Program-made: the position numbers and the translations under genes | Assembly: GCA_018401385.1 (NCBI GenBank) | Contig: JAGYKZ010000016.1 | Span: forward strand, 1 to 34,778 | DNA length: 34,778 nt | Reading direction: 5' to 3' | Source: Roseicyclus sp. | GTDB lineage: Bacteria > Pseudomonadota > Alphaproteobacteria > Rhodobacterales > Rhodobacteraceae | Part shown: positions 17,980 to 28,025 of the stretch, one piece after another | Layout: every line of letters starts with the position of its first letter | Numbering within the stretch: position 1 is the stretch's first letter | The notes under the pieces: model-generated | Database searches by the model: none | The model's input: the letters and a program-made list of their open reading frames with translations, nothing else | Told to the model about the DNA's origin: nothing

Positions 17980-19163
17980 TTAGCGGAAACGTGCCGTTGT
18001 GATCTCACCACCAGAGATTTCGATCTCACGATAGTTGCCAGCGGATTCACCCGGCTCGATCAATTCAACGGCGGATGCACCGACATAGTCGATGTCTTCG
18101 CCCGCTGCGATCAATTCCAGTGCTTTGCCCAATTCACCAGGCAGGATCGGTGTGCCAGGTGCGTTGGCAATATCCATGATCTTGCCTGCGTAATCGGCAG
18201 GTGTGGTGGAGCCTGCGGCCTGCATCGCCAACATGATCAATGCAGCGGCGTCATAGGATTCCTTGGCGAAAGGCTGGGTGCCATCAAACCCTGCTTCTGA
18301 GGCGAGGGTTTCAAAGATTGCCGCGCCTTCGCTGTCGGTGCCAGGATGCTGGCCGAAGGAGCCATCAATCTCGGAGCCGAAGTTCTCAACCAATGCGGAG
18401 GACACCATGCCGTCAGGGAAGACGAAGGTTTCAAATGCGCCAGAATCCAATGCGGAGCGAATAATGCCCGAGCCCCCCTGATCCACATAGCCTGCAACCA
18501 CCAAAGCGTCACCGCCTGCGGCCGCCAAAGCGCCCACTTCAGCGGAGTAATCCGCGCGGCCATCTTCATGCGATGCCACGAGGGTAACGGTGCCCCCAGC
18601 CGCTTCGAATGCTGCTGCAAAGCTGTCTGCCAAGCCTTGGCCATAATCGTTGTTGGTGTAGGTCACGGCCACGGAATTGATGCCGCGATCCATGATCACT
18701 TCAGTCATCACAACACCCTGACGCGCGTCAGAGGGTGCGGTGCGGAAGAACAAGCCGTTGTCTGCGACAGTGGTAAACCGGGCGATGTGGCCGAAGGCGA
18801 TACCATCACCATGCCATTGGGCACGGCCACGTTTAGCAGCATCGCACTGGTGACGCCCGAACAATCGCCGCCCACGATCCCGCTGACACCGTCCGAGGTG
18901 ATCAAACGCTCTGCAACGGCGGTTGCCGCGGCGGCGTCAATACAGGTGCTGTCGCCGCGCACGGAAACCACGGTTGCGCCGTTGAGGAAATTGCCGCTTG
19001 CGTTCACTTCGCTCATCGCCAATTCAGAACCGCCCGCCATATCAGGTGCAAGCGATTCAAGCGGGCCGGTGAAGCCCACGACCGTGCCGATTTTTACTTC
19101 TTGTGCCGTTGCCATGGAGGCAAGAGCCAAGGAGGCGGCCGAAGCCAGCAAAAGTTTTTTCAT
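17980..19163 (-). pseudogene. livK: Branched-chain amino acid-type ABC transporter binding protein LivK, one frameshift
   Basis: Periplasmic binding protein of the Peripla_BP_6 family, about 394 residues after repair. The ATG at 19163 has GGGAG seven bases upstream and opens a signal peptide (MKKLLLASAASLALASMATA-QE). The first lobe (GTVVGFTGPLESLAP, GIVGGDCSGVTSA) is in one frame and the rest (FRTAPSDARQG, VAVTYTNNDYGQGLADSFA, KESYDAAALIMLA) is in the next. The shift falls on the AAA run at 18775-18777. One missing T on the coding strand restores SPG-FTTVADNG. The ligand could be branched-chain amino acids or another amide; this family is broad. It is the first gene of the liv operon. Confidence 0.86.
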
Positions 19164-19420
19164 GAAAGAACTCCCAATTTGTTGTTATTACCCCAGATGC
19201 AATAGAATTAATGTCAGCGTGCAGGGTTGGAAAGCAAAATCCATTCACATCGGCGGAGATTTGAACCGCATTTGACGGGTTTTTCCGTTCAATCGCCTGT
19301 GAAATGGTCGGTTTGGGTCAATCTGCCCGATTTTTTTCTGCAAAACCCCGTAAAGTCACGAAATTTGGCCTGCGGGTCGCGGTTGCAGCAAGAATCGCTT
19401 CAGACGGGAGGAGACATAAA

Positions 19421-19915
19421 TTGACGACAGAAACGCGACAGGCGACCCATATGCGACCGACCGCACGGATGGTCTTTGTCGATGCCGATGCCTGCCCCGT
19501 GCGTGAGGAGGTGATCCGCGTGGCCCTGCGCCATGGGATCGCAGTGCGATTTGTCGCCAACCAATATCTGCGGCTGCCCGATCATCCGCTTTTGTTGATG
19601 CATCTGGTTGGGGATGGGTTTGATGCTGCCGATGATGCGATCATCGCGGGCCTTGTTGCAGGGGATACTGTGGTTACGGGCGATATTCTTTTGGCAGAAC
19701 GCGCGCTGAAATCAGGGGCGCAGGTGATCTCGCCCAAGGGGGACGCCTATACCATGGACACAATTGGGGCACAGGTGGCCACGCGGGCCTTGTTGGCTGA
19801 TCTGCGCGCTGGCCTGCCGCAGGAGGGGGCCGTCTCTGGTCCGCGCCCCTTTGCCAAAGCGGATCGTTCGCGGTTTTTGGAGCGGTTCGATCTGATGCTG
19901 CGCCGCGCCAAATGA
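19421..19915 (+). CDS. YaiI/YqxD family (DUF188) protein
   Basis: 164-residue cytoplasmic protein with a PIN-like fold family signature. FVDADACPVREEVIRVA near the N-terminus, DAADDAIIAGLVAGDTVVTG and LAERALKSGA are the conserved acidic blocks of UPF0178. The biochemical role of the family is unsettled; a nuclease-like activity is suggested by the fold. The TTG at 19421 is chosen as start because GGGAGGAG (19406-19413) sits seven bases upstream. The ATGs at 19451 and 19469 lack such a site. It is transcribed divergently from livK across a 257-base gap with no other gene. Confidence 0.85.
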   Translation: MTTETRQATHMRPTARMVFVDADACPVREEVIRVALRHGIAVRFVANQYLRLPDHPLLLMHLVGDGFDAADDAIIAGLVAGDTVVTGDILLAERALKSGAQVISPKGDAYTMDTIGAQVATRALLADLRAGLPQEGAVSGPRPFAKADRSRFLERFDLMLRRAK

Positions 19916-19997
19916 CGGGGGCGATTTTCCGAGGGCTTTCCTTCGTCCCTGCCTTAAGATAGGGGACGGGTCTTAGGAATTTAGCATTGTCGAAATC

Positions 19998-21335
19998 ATG
20001 AGCTTTACCCTTGCCATTATCGGTCGGCCCAATGTGGGCAAATCCACGCTGTTCAACCGGTTGGTGGGCAAGCGTCTGGCCTTGGTCGATGACCAGCCGG
20101 GCGTGACGCGCGATCTGCGCGAAGGGGCCGCGCGGCTTGGGTCCATGCGCTTTACCGTGATTGACACGGCAGGCTTGGAAGAAGCGACCGATGACAGCCT
20201 TGAGGGTCGTATGCGCCGCTTGACCGAACGCGCGGTTGATATGGCCGATGCGTGCCTATTTTTGATTGATGCGCGCACGGGTCTGACCCCCACCGATCAC
20301 GCCTTTGCCGATATTTTGCGCAAACGTGGGATCACTGTGATTTTGGGCGAATAAATCCACAAGCAGGCAGGGGTAGGCGGGTCGCTTGAGGCCTATGAAT
20401 TAGGTCCCCAGGAGCCATTGGCGCTTTCGCTGAACATGGCAAGGGATGTGAAAATTGGCCGACCCTCGCGCCCTGATCGAGGCGAAAGAATCCAAGATTC
20501 TGCTCAGAAACCGATATTGAGCTGGAGAAGATGACAGAGGGGAAGTGGGGTTGTTAACTCGAGCGTTGGAGCGCCCTTTGCAATCAAGTGGTGATTGGTC
20601 GTCACGCGGGCAAACCACGCTATCAATCAAATCTGGGGAGGAGCGTTTGCTCACTGCCCTGAGGTGGGGATCACCGCGATGCACTTCGCCCATCACATGG
20701 GACGGGGTGCCGATGCGGATTGATACGGCTGGATGCAAACGCGCCTGCGTGCAGGAAAAGCTGAAAACTATCGGTCGTGATGGTCTGCGCAAGGTCAACG
20801 GCTGGTTGTGGTGGTTCTATGATAACTCGAGGCGATTTGCGCATCGCTGATTTGGCTGAGCGCGAGGGACGCGCGGTGGTCAGCCGCGGTGAACAAATGG
20901 GATGTTGAGGATGAAAGCACAGAAAACCCTGAAATTCCTGTGTGATCATCTGAAACGCCGCGATCAGCGGTAGCGCGCGTGCAGGTCACGGTTCTGGCTA
21001 AGACGGTAAAGCCGGACATTCTACGGCGATTATCAATGCTGCCACAATCTGAACCGCCGTGTGCTGACTGCCACGCCAACCGTTGGCTGGTGAAATGATC
21101 GAGGCGCACCCGCCACCCGCACCATCGGGGCGGCACCGCCTGTGCTGTAGCGACGCAGCCAGGCGCAAACTTGACCTTTGGTGGTGATGTGTCTGATACC
21201 TGAGAATTGCCAGAAAGCTATCTGCTTATTTATCAACGGGTTGCTGGACAGTTTGATATGCCGGGCGCGCTGAATCCCGTCTGTTCAAGCGCAGCCAAGC
21301 GGATAAGAACCTATAAGGATCGGGTAAGAATCATC
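19998..21335 (+). pseudogene. der: Ribosome assembly GTPase Der (EngA), heavily frame-disrupted
   Basis: Tandem-GTPase needed for 50S subunit assembly. The first G domain is intact for 115 residues: GRPNVGKST (9-17), the switch [22 protein letters not shown]. The frame ends at 20354. Beyond it, ordered Der blocks remain readable in shifting frames: LEAYELG and PLALS at 20380-20430, GEERLLT at about 20638, WDGVPMRI and DTAG at 20698-20735, VQEKLK, LRIADLAEREGRAVV at about 20835, KTLKFL, NRWL and MIEAHPPPAP at about 21080-21120, LPESYL and FDMPG at 21207-21260, and NPYK-like at about 21310. Full length would be near 480 residues. The gene is essential, so errors in the sequence are the likely cause. 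Confidence 0.82.
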
Positions 21336-21384
21336 CCCTCGCGCCTGAGCAAAAACACGCGCAAAGTAGACGAAAAGAAAATGA

Positions 21385-21418
21385 AAAGGCGCGTGTGAAT
21401 AAACCGCCACGCGCCTTT
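21385..21418. terminator. Bidirectional rho-independent terminator between der and grxD
   Basis: An 11-pair inverted repeat, AAAGGCGCGTG (21385-21395) with CACGCGCCTTT (21408-21418), has a 12-base loop. A-rich sequence precedes it (GAAAAGAAAATG) and T-rich sequence follows, so it can end transcripts from both convergent genes. Confidence 0.75.
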
Positions 21419-21443
21419 CATTAAATCCGCTGATAATCAGGCG

Positions 21444-21768
21444 TCAGTCGCGAATCTTATCAGCCGCTCCGCCGGCTGACGTTTTGCGCGCCGTGTTAAG
21501 TCCAATCTGCCCGAGCAGGTCATCTCGGTGATGATGCTACAGCCCTCAATAATCTGGCCCTCTGGCGCAGTGCCGTGGAATAAATAACCCAGAAACTCTT
21601 GATCTCTTGGCGGATGCTTTCATCCGCATCCATCGGCAAAATTCATGCCCATAACTAAAACCCCGCTACGCGGCTGAAAAGCCGTACTGGGGGCGGCGGA
21701 TCGTGCCTTATGAATAGGACTAGACAACATTTTTCGTGATTATCTCTTTGATCTGACCTTCGGTTTGG
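21444..21768 (-). pseudogene. grxD: Monothiol CGFS glutaredoxin (Grx4/GrxD type), frame-disrupted
   Basis: Iron-sulfur carrier glutaredoxin. No single long frame exists, but minus-strand blocks appear in the right order: IKEIITKNVV at about 21725-21755, the region of the CGFS active site with SRVAG at about 21660-21690, DESIRQEIK at about 21610-21635, IITEMT-SG at about 21505-21535 and ADKIRD with a TGA at 21444-21446. The exact CGFS motif is not readable without repair. The product partners BolA in iron-sulfur delivery, and bolA lies immediately upstream, a common alphaproteobacterial arrangement. The start near 21768 is approximate. Confidence 0.62.
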
Positions 21769-21782
21769 CGCTATATCCTTTT

Positions 21783-22040
21783 ACTCGTGCGCGGTGGTTA
21801 GCCGCGTGCACCACCCGCGCCGTCCGATTTACCTTCACGGCATAGACGGCGCGTTGTGCGACACGGTTCATGCCTTGAAACTGGCGTCAATCACTTCGCG
21901 GCAAAATGCCGCCGCGTCATCGCCTCCACGGTGATCGCCCACAAAAAGGCTGGCGCGCGGTGGTGGTCTCGATCTCTGTGCCAGTTATTGGCAATCTGCC
22001 CTCGAACTCTGGTCCTCGCACACCAATCTAAACCCTGATC
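21783..22040 (-). pseudogene. bolA: BolA-family protein, frame-disrupted
   Basis: Small partner of monothiol glutaredoxin. On the minus strand, EVIDASF (about 21875-21900), MNRVAQ-RAVYAV just after it, then VHAL and TTAHE with a TAA at 21783-21785 match the C-terminal half of BolA, where the helix-turn-helix-like surface lies. An ARP-x-GDH-like stretch precedes it at about 21940. The N-terminal part is too corrupted to place the start. The identification leans on this tail and on the neighbours purL and grxD. Confidence 0.55.
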
Positions 22041-22049
22041 TGCCTCCAA

Positions 22050-24161
22050 AACAAGGGGCCTAATGGATCAGTCGAACAGCCGTGATAGCGTAAGCATCCG
22101 ATAGCGCCCGCATCAAGGCTTCGCTTGCGCTGCCAGATACGTGGTCAGCGCCAATTTGCTAACCGTGGCAAATGGTAAGGCTCATGACCGCCGCAATCCA
22201 CCGCGCTCGGTCTTATCGGTGAGGCGCGATTGTGCAGCGTGTCGATCCTCGCCGAACACGCTGGCAATGCCCGCGTCTAAGGTCACGCTCAGGTTCGAGT
22301 CGCCATCCCAACGGCTAAGCATGGCCAGACCGCCATCGGACAGGTCGGTGCAGGCCGAAATCATCTCGCGATTGTCGAGGATGAATTGCCCCGCCTTGCG
22401 CTCGGCTTTCCAGATCTGGCTGGGGCGCATCCTCGATACGATGAAAGACTTCGCCAAAGTGCAGATTGGGCCCAAAATGGCCAATGGGTTTCGCTTAATC
22501 AGCAGCGCCTAATGCCTCGCGCGGTGCCGTTGATCAGGTCGTATTAGTATCCGCAATCAAACCCACCGCACTGATGGTGGGTGGGTGGATCGCGCGCCAT
22601 CGGTCTCGCTATAGAGGCTGACATTGCCTCGAAACGATGGGTGACATCCATAGCGCGGCGCAAGCCGCGCCACGCTCAATTTGGTGGCTCATGAATTCAC
22701 CCTGTATGATTTCGGGCCGGACTGCCAATCTAGTTGTCGGTCGTGGCGTGGTTGTTGCCTCTACAGCGATCAGGTTGCGATAGGCCTCCCGGCCACCGCC
22801 ATTAGCGCCCTCAAACGGCCTGTTTTCATACAGCGGCGTCACGTCCGAGGTGAAGGCCAGCGCCCTGTTCGTGCCCGCCACGCGTGCCAACACCTGCCCG
22901 CGGCATCCGGGCGTGCGGATCGTATCGGCGCCCACTTGGGGTGGCTGGTATTGCTGATAAACCGGCTGCACGGCCGCAATAGCTGCTGAGACAGCAGCGC
23001 CTTTGTTTCCATCAATCGGGGTCAATCCGGGATGAATCTGCCGCTTCGGCGGTAGGGGTTTCACCCATGGCGGTCATATCGGTGCCGTCACGATAGTCGG
23101 ATAGGCAAATCTGTTTTGACCACATTTCCGCAAAATCACGGGAATGATCTTCGCGATGGTTTCGCTGATAAATGGCAAAATCCAAGTCCATTTTTCAGCA
23201 TTGCGCGCGCCTCGGGCCTCTTTTCGGGGCGTACCACCAGCATCCGCTCATTTCGAAAGTAACCACCGCAGGCGGTCATACGCATTTTCGCGCCAGCGAT
23301 CGAGCTGCAGCTGATGCCCAAGCCGCCCTTGTCGCCCATCTCCACCAGAACAGGTAAGGCCTGCCACCATGTCTTGACTGAGATGACCGCACCTGAGGCC
23401 ATCACCCAAGATAGGCCTCCAGCAGACGCCAGTGAACGGCCACCCACACTCCGTACCCGTGGGGCGCTTTTCCCTCGATTGTGTCACAACAGCGCTACTT
23501 ATGGTGGCCCTGCCAACCCTGTCAGGGGCCTGTCTTAGTGCCCAGTCAGATTAGATAGGCATCCACACCAGAGGCGGCGGAAAATCTTGTCTGTGCTGAA
23601 GCCAGACCTGCGGCAAAAAGTACTGACTAAAGCACCGCCATTATAGGCCGCGTCAGCGCCGCAGCTCGCCGCCCACATCGGTACGCTGGAAGCTCGCTGC
23701 TATAGCTGCCGATAGACTCGCGCACAACGTTTATACCAGTGACTGTGTTTTAGTGGCATCCATCACCGCATAATACAGCGCATCATCAGTGGCAACTGGC
23801 GCAGCCCAGCTGCAAGGATACATCACGCATCGCCCCCGACACCCGGTGGCCGCGCCCTGATACGGCCTGATATAGACGGGTGATTGTGGCTTTCCATTTT
23901 GAACACCACCGCCCGACTATCGCCAATATCGATAATGCCCGCATTCCCGCCCGCCCAGGATGACCTGTGGCCCCTTCGCGGGCAGGGTGCGCAGCCATTT
24001 TTGGAGGATTTATAGGAACAATGTTCGTTCCACATGGCCGAGAAAATGCCTAGCTCGGTGAAATTTGGGGTTCTGCCGATAATCTCCAGGATGCGCTCAT
24101 ATTCATCAGGCGTCAGGCCATGTGCGGCGATCAACTCAGGTGTGATTTCGGGATCAAGCAT
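22050..24161 (-). pseudogene. purL: Phosphoribosylformylglycinamidine synthase subunit PurL, heavily frame-disrupted
   Basis: Large ATP-using subunit of the PurLQS complex; converts FGAR to FGAM in purine synthesis. The ATG at 24161 (AGGAA upstream) opens a clean N-terminus: [35 protein letters not shown] and [14 protein letters not shown], then [11 protein letters not shown] in the catalytic region. Indels dominate from about 24000 to 22050. Ordered blocks persist: LAFTSDVTP at about 22850, EAYRNLIAV at about 22780, RGAACAALWM at about 22670 and ACTDLSDGGLAML at about 22340. The span of about 2.1 kb fits a small-type PurL of about 720 residues. The 3' limit is an estimate. Confidence 0.82.
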
Positions 24162-24267
24162 GGTGCAACGTTCCTGTAGCAAGGCGCGAAGGCGCGCCGT
24201 TTGACCCGTGTTTAAGGCAAGCGCGCATTGGGGGAAAGGGGGGTATGGCGCGCGCGTGGGGCAAACC

Positions 24268-24295
24268 AAAAAAAAGGCCGAGACAAGTCTCGGCC
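24268..24295 (-). terminator. Rho-independent terminator after the LysR gene
   Basis: Perfect stem GGCCGAGA/TCTCGGCC (24276-24283 with 24288-24295) with loop CAAG. On the minus strand it is followed by eight Ts (A run at 24268-24275). It lies between the LysR gene stop (24461) and purL, separating the two minus-strand units. The 165 bases between 24296 and 24460 show no supportable gene. Confidence 0.85.
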
Positions 24296-24460
24296 GAAGT
24301 CCAACAGGGAGGTGCAATGACACTTTGCTCAAATGTCATCACTGCTGCCCAATTAATGGTCGCTTTGCGAACGATCAAGAAAAAACCCGCGATACAGGCG
24401 CAAACCCGCTATGCGTGTGGCGCATATCACACAGGCGCATGGCGGAAATGTCACGCGATA

Positions 24461-25363
24461 TCAGCCTGCCGTGTCACGCTCCCTGCGGCGATGCGCGATG
24501 ATTTCCTCGGTGACAAATTCGCGGAAGGCTTCGATCCGTTTGGATTGCCGCAATTCCTCGGGATAGGCCAAGAAGACGGGCACATCATTGCTTTCTACAT
24601 CATCCAAAACGCGCACGAGATTGGGGAAATCTTGCGTCAGGTAATCAGGCAACACCCCAATGCCCAGATGATGGATCACGCCCTGCAACACGCCAAAATA
24701 GTTGTTGACGGTCAAGAAGCTGCCGATTTCATAGGACATCAATTCCCGCACCAATAGCGCGCCGGAGGACACCTGTGCCGCGGTCGCATTCTGGCTGATC
24801 AAACGATGGTGCCGCAAATCTGACAGGCTTTGCGGCACGCCTTGTTGTTCCAGGTATTGGGGCGAGGCGTAAAGGCGCATTCTGATATTCATCAGCCGCT
24901 TGCGGATCAAATCCGCTTGGCTTGGTTCCTTCATGCGGATGGCCACATCCGCCTCGCGCATGGGCAGATCAAGAACCCGTTCCTCAAGCATCAGGTCGAT
25001 TTTGAGATTGGGATATTTTTCATAAAGTGCGGGCAGGCGCGGGGCCAACCAAAGCGAGCCAAAGCCAATGGTGGTGGTCACGCGCAATTCGCCGAATACC
25101 TCCTCCTCGCTGTCGCGGATGCGGGCGGCGGCGGCATCGAGCCTTTTGGACATGTGTTTCGTCGCGTCGAACAGCAGTTCGCCCTGTTCGGTCAGGATCA
25201 AACCGCGCGCATGGCGATGGAACAGGATTGTGTTCAGCTCCTCCTCCAAGGAGCGGATTTGGCGAGAGACCGCAGATTGGCTGAGGTGAAGCACATCGCC
25301 CGCATGGGTTAAGCTTCCTGCATCCGCCACAGCGTGAAAGATCCGCAAACGATCCCAATCCAT
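24461..25363 (-). CDS. LysR-family transcriptional regulator
   Basis: 300-residue regulator of standard LysR length. The N-terminal winged helix is textbook (MDWDRLRIFHAVADAGSLT, LHLSQSAVSRQIRSLEEEL, ARGLILTEQG). The C-terminal periplasmic-binding-like effector domain runs from about 92 (GELRVTTTIGFGSLWLAPRL). The target genes are not evident, because LysR targets are often divergent and here the upstream neighbour (TetR) is on the same strand. A TATACT-type -10 element is present in the 142-base upstream gap (25398-25403, minus) with a weak -35. Confidence 0.92.
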   Translation of the reverse strand: MDWDRLRIFHAVADAGSLTHAGDVLHLSQSAVSRQIRSLEEELNTILFHRHARGLILTEQGELLFDATKHMSKRLDAAAARIRDSEEEVFGELRVTTTIGFGSLWLAPRLPALYEKYPNLKIDLMLEERVLDLPMREADVAIRMKEPSQADLIRKRLMNIRMRLYASPQYLEQQGVPQSLSDLRHHRLISQNATAAQVSSGALLVRELMSYEIGSFLTVNNYFGVLQGVIHHLGIGVLPDYLTQDFPNLVRVLDDVESNDVPVFLAYPEELRQSKRIEAFREFVTEEIIAHRRRERDTAG

Positions 25364-25397
25364 TATGTCATTCCTGCGCGCATATCCAAGTGATTGT

Positions 25398-25426
25398 AGT
25401 ATAAGGCTTTTCTAACAGCGCTTAAA
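25398..25426 (-). promoter_or_regulatory. Possible sigma-70 promoter of the LysR gene
   Basis: On the minus strand a TATACT hexamer (25398-25403) lies 35 bases before the LysR ATG. Seventeen bases further upstream is TTTAAG (25421-25426), a poor -35 match. Spacing is ideal, but the -35 is weak, as is usual for activator-dependent or autoregulated LysR promoters. Confidence 0.3.
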
Positions 25427-25505
25427 GGGAGATCATCACTATTTTGTAAATTCGGGCACGTCTTGCGCAGAATTTATGCGCTCTGTGCCTCGTTTGCTGT
25501 TTGCG

Positions 25506-26207
25506 TTAACAGTCTTTATCCAACAAGCCAAGCCCGCGCAGGTAAATCCCGATCCCTGTTTCCAGCAGATCTTCGGCGGGGAAGGGGGTGTTGCCACCCT
25601 CGCCGCTGCGCGCGAACAATTCCACCACGCCATGGCTCATCGCCCAGATATGCGCGCTGAACATCGCTGCAGGGGGGCGGCGATCGATGGGAAGCTCGGC
25701 GCTAAGGGCCTCGGCGGCGCGTTCAAGCACCGCGCGCGAATTGGCCGATGCCCGCGCCAAATCAGGATGCGCATTATTGGCCAGACCGCTTTCAAACATG
25801 GCCATGTAATGCCCGGGATTGGTTTGCGCAAACCGCAGATAGGCGCGCCCTGTCGCCTCGAATGCGGCAAGGGGGCTGGTTTTGCTGTTGAACGCCGCCT
25901 CTATCGCGGTGCGGAAAATGGCATGGCCTTGCAGGGCGGCTTCGGTGATTAACTCCTCGCGGCCCTGAAAATGGCGGTAAACGGCGGCAGGGGTCACGCC
26001 CGCATCCTTGGCCGCCTCAGCCAAGGTAAACCCCGTGGGGCCTTTTTCGGTGATCAGCTGCAAGGCGGCCTCAACCAAGGCCTGACGCAAATTCCCGTGG
26101 TGATAACCCTGTTTACGCATCGTCCCCGCGATCTGTCCAAATGTCAGGCCCGCCACTATGGCAGGATCAGCGGGACGCAAGTTTTGGGTCTTTTTGCGGA
26201 TAGTCAT
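25506..26207 (-). CDS. TetR/AcrR-family transcriptional regulator
   Basis: 233-residue repressor-type protein. The DNA-binding helix-turn-helix spans about residues 35-80 (YHHGNLRQALVEAALQLI, FTLAEAAKDAGVTPAAVYRHF, REELI). The C-terminal part is an all-helical ligand/dimer domain of the WHG type (RAYLRFAQTNPGHYMAMFES). The ATG at 26207 overlaps the ppk2 stop by four bases, which supports this start and means the two genes are translated together. An alternative start at 26120 (MRKQGYHHG) matches the typical family N-terminus. The ligand is unknown. Confidence 0.88.
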   Translation of the reverse strand: MTIRKKTQNLRPADPAIVAGLTFGQIAGTMRKQGYHHGNLRQALVEAALQLITEKGPTGFTLAEAAKDAGVTPAAVYRHFQGREELITEAALQGHAIFRTAIEAAFNSKTSPLAAFEATGRAYLRFAQTNPGHYMAMFESGLANNAHPDLARASANSRAVLERAAEALSAELPIDRRPPAAMFSAHIWAMSHGVVELFARSGEGGNTPFPAEDLLETGIGIYLRGLGLLDKDC

Positions 26208-26991
26208 ATTACTTCGAGGATCTGTCGGATCACCGCCAGACGCGCACGGCGTTTGTCATCGGAGCGGATCACGTGCCACGGCGCGGATGGGGTATGGGTG
26301 CGCGCCAATGTTTCGCGGATCGCGCGGCTGTAATCCGCCCATTTGGCCAAGCCATCCACATCAATGCGCGACAGTTTCCAATGTTTCAGCGGATCATTCT
26401 CACGCGCTAAAAACCGGCGCAATTGTTCGGCACGGCCCAGATTGAGCCAAATTTTCGTAAGGCTGATCCCGTCTTCGAGGATCATATCCTCAAACCTTGG
26501 GGTCTGTGCGAAAAAGGCTTCGCGCTGTTCGGGGTGCAAAAGCCAAAGACGTGTTCCACAACCCCGCGGTTGCTCAGGAGCGGTCAAAAAGCCGAATTTG
26601 GCCGCGACTTGAAGATGTTGGATATAGCGTTGAAATACCACTGCCCCATCTCGATCTCGGTCGGTTTCGAGAGGGCTAATAATTGCGCCACGCGGGTTCA
26701 GGTTCTCCATCACCCGCGCAATGGACCCGCCCCTTGCCCTTGCGGTATCGCGCCCTCGAAAATCACGGCTATACGTTACCTATCGCGCACCCATGCGTGG
26801 AATTTGGCCAGCTCACGGCAGCGCGGCCATCTGCGCCTCGTAGATATCCTATCCATTTGCGCCGCATAGGGATAACTGGGATCCAGCATATCTGATTTAT
26901 CCGCCCCATTCAGGCGGCTGCGGATATCATCGGGTGCGGTTTCCAAAATAGCGCGTGGTAATTGCGCCATCAATGGCTTGGTGTCGATCAT
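26204..26991 (-). pseudogene. ppk2: Polyphosphate kinase 2 (PPK2), N-terminal half frame-disrupted
   Basis: PPK2 enzymes move phosphate between polyphosphate and nucleotides. The C-terminal 100 residues are clean: EQREAFFAQTPRFEDMILED, GISLTKIWLNLGRAEQLRRF, NDPLKHWKLSRID and WHVIRSDDKRRARL. The N-terminus from the ATG at 26991 (MIDTKPLMAQLPRAILETAP, SDMLDPSYPYAAQMDRI, ELAKFHAWVRD) is also clear. Between about 26830 and 26560 frames change. The Walker A equivalent reads EGAIPQGQGR instead of the expected EGRDAAGKGG, and FQRYIQHL appears in another frame. Full length would be about 262 residues. It overlaps tetR downstream. Confidence 0.85.
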
Positions 26992-27050
26992 GGCCAATAT
27001 CCCTATTCTAAGCAGCGTGATCGCCACCATAGGGCGCGTTCGACCGTCTA

Positions 27051-27992
27051 TCACCGCCGCAAATCGGCGCTGTTCGCTCCGATCCGCGCCATATCAAAGG
27101 GCGCGTGGTGGAGGTAGATCTCGGAAATCCAATTGCCAAACAGCAGATGTGCGTGGCTGCGCCAGCGGTTTTGTGGCTTTAGCCTTGGATCGTCATCTGG
27201 AAAGTAATGACAGGCAGCGCAATGTGCGCCCCATCGACCTGCGCATTGGCCAGATCGCGGTGATATTCCTCGGCCAAAGTTGTGCTGTCATATTCGAGAT
27301 GGTTGAAGATAGAGCGCGCGATGTGGGGCTTTCATCTTCCACCAAGGTACAACATCATGCTGTCCAACAGCACAGGCAAAACCTGCGCCCGATCTCGGCG
27401 CGGCGCATTTCCGGTCCAGCGGCTGGACGGGCATGACCAGATCATCGAAAAACTGCGCAAATAGGGGGCTGTCGTAATTGCAGGTTGCGATGCCTGTAGC
27501 AGCAAATTGTTTGGCGGGCAGCATATGTTTTTCACGCCATGGAAATAGTTGATCATCGCCATGCCGCCCCAGCAAATGCTGAAGGTGGAATGGACGTTGG
27601 CTTGCGTCCAATCAAACACCGCGCACAGCTCGTCCCAATAGGTGACATTTCCAAATTCCAGATGCCTCAATCGTAAGACCTGTGATGATCAGCCCGTCAA
27701 ATTTTTGGTCGCGAATATCGCGAAAGGGATGATAAACTCCGGCCATATGTTCAGCGGCGGTGTTTTCGTTTCATGCTCCGACATCCGGATCAGCGAAAAC
27801 TGATCTGCAAGGCGAGGCCCCGACCAGTCGGGCAAATTCGTTTCCGTCTGGATTTCTTGGGCATCAGATTGAGAAGACCAATTTTCAGCGGCCGAATATC
27901 TTGGCTTTCTGCGGCGCTGCGCCCCATCACTATCACTCCCTCATCCCGAAGGGATCGAGAAAGGGCAGATTGGTGGGCAGGGTAATCGGCAT
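27051..27992 (-). pseudogene. metA: Homoserine O-acyltransferase MetA, frame-disrupted
   Basis: First committed enzyme of methionine synthesis; acylates homoserine from succinyl- or acetyl-CoA. The start MPITLP lies at 27992, followed by QDIRPLKIGLLNLMPKK in one frame. Then come HLEFGNVTYWDELCAVFDWT and QANVHSTFSICWGGMAMINY, which holds the catalytic cysteine (ICWG). HRALY and [20 protein letters not shown] follow in others, and the gene ends with a TGA at 27051-27053. About 313 codons is the normal size. Acyl choice (succinyl or acetyl) cannot be decided, because the deciding residue region is corrupted. The P-loop gene upstream ends about 34 bases before, so the two are probably cotranscribed. 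Confidence 0.84.
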
Positions 27993-28025
27993 TAGCAGCT
28001 CCGTTACAGTTCGCGAAGCGTGGAT

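Noticed and set aside
20545-20850. 101-codon ORF that could look like a new gene
   Set aside because: Its sequence contains GEERLLT, WDGVPMRI, DTAG and VQEKLK in order, so it is the second G domain of the broken der gene.
22609-23064. 151-codon minus-strand ORF without an obvious start
   Set aside because: It contains FTSDVTP, EAYRNLIAV and GAACAALW and is an internal part of purL.
24317-24757. Plus-strand ATG with a good GGGAGGTG site opening a long frame
   Set aside because: Most of the frame lies antisense to the clean LysR gene, and the first 45 residues match nothing recognisable; the purine-rich site is probably chance.
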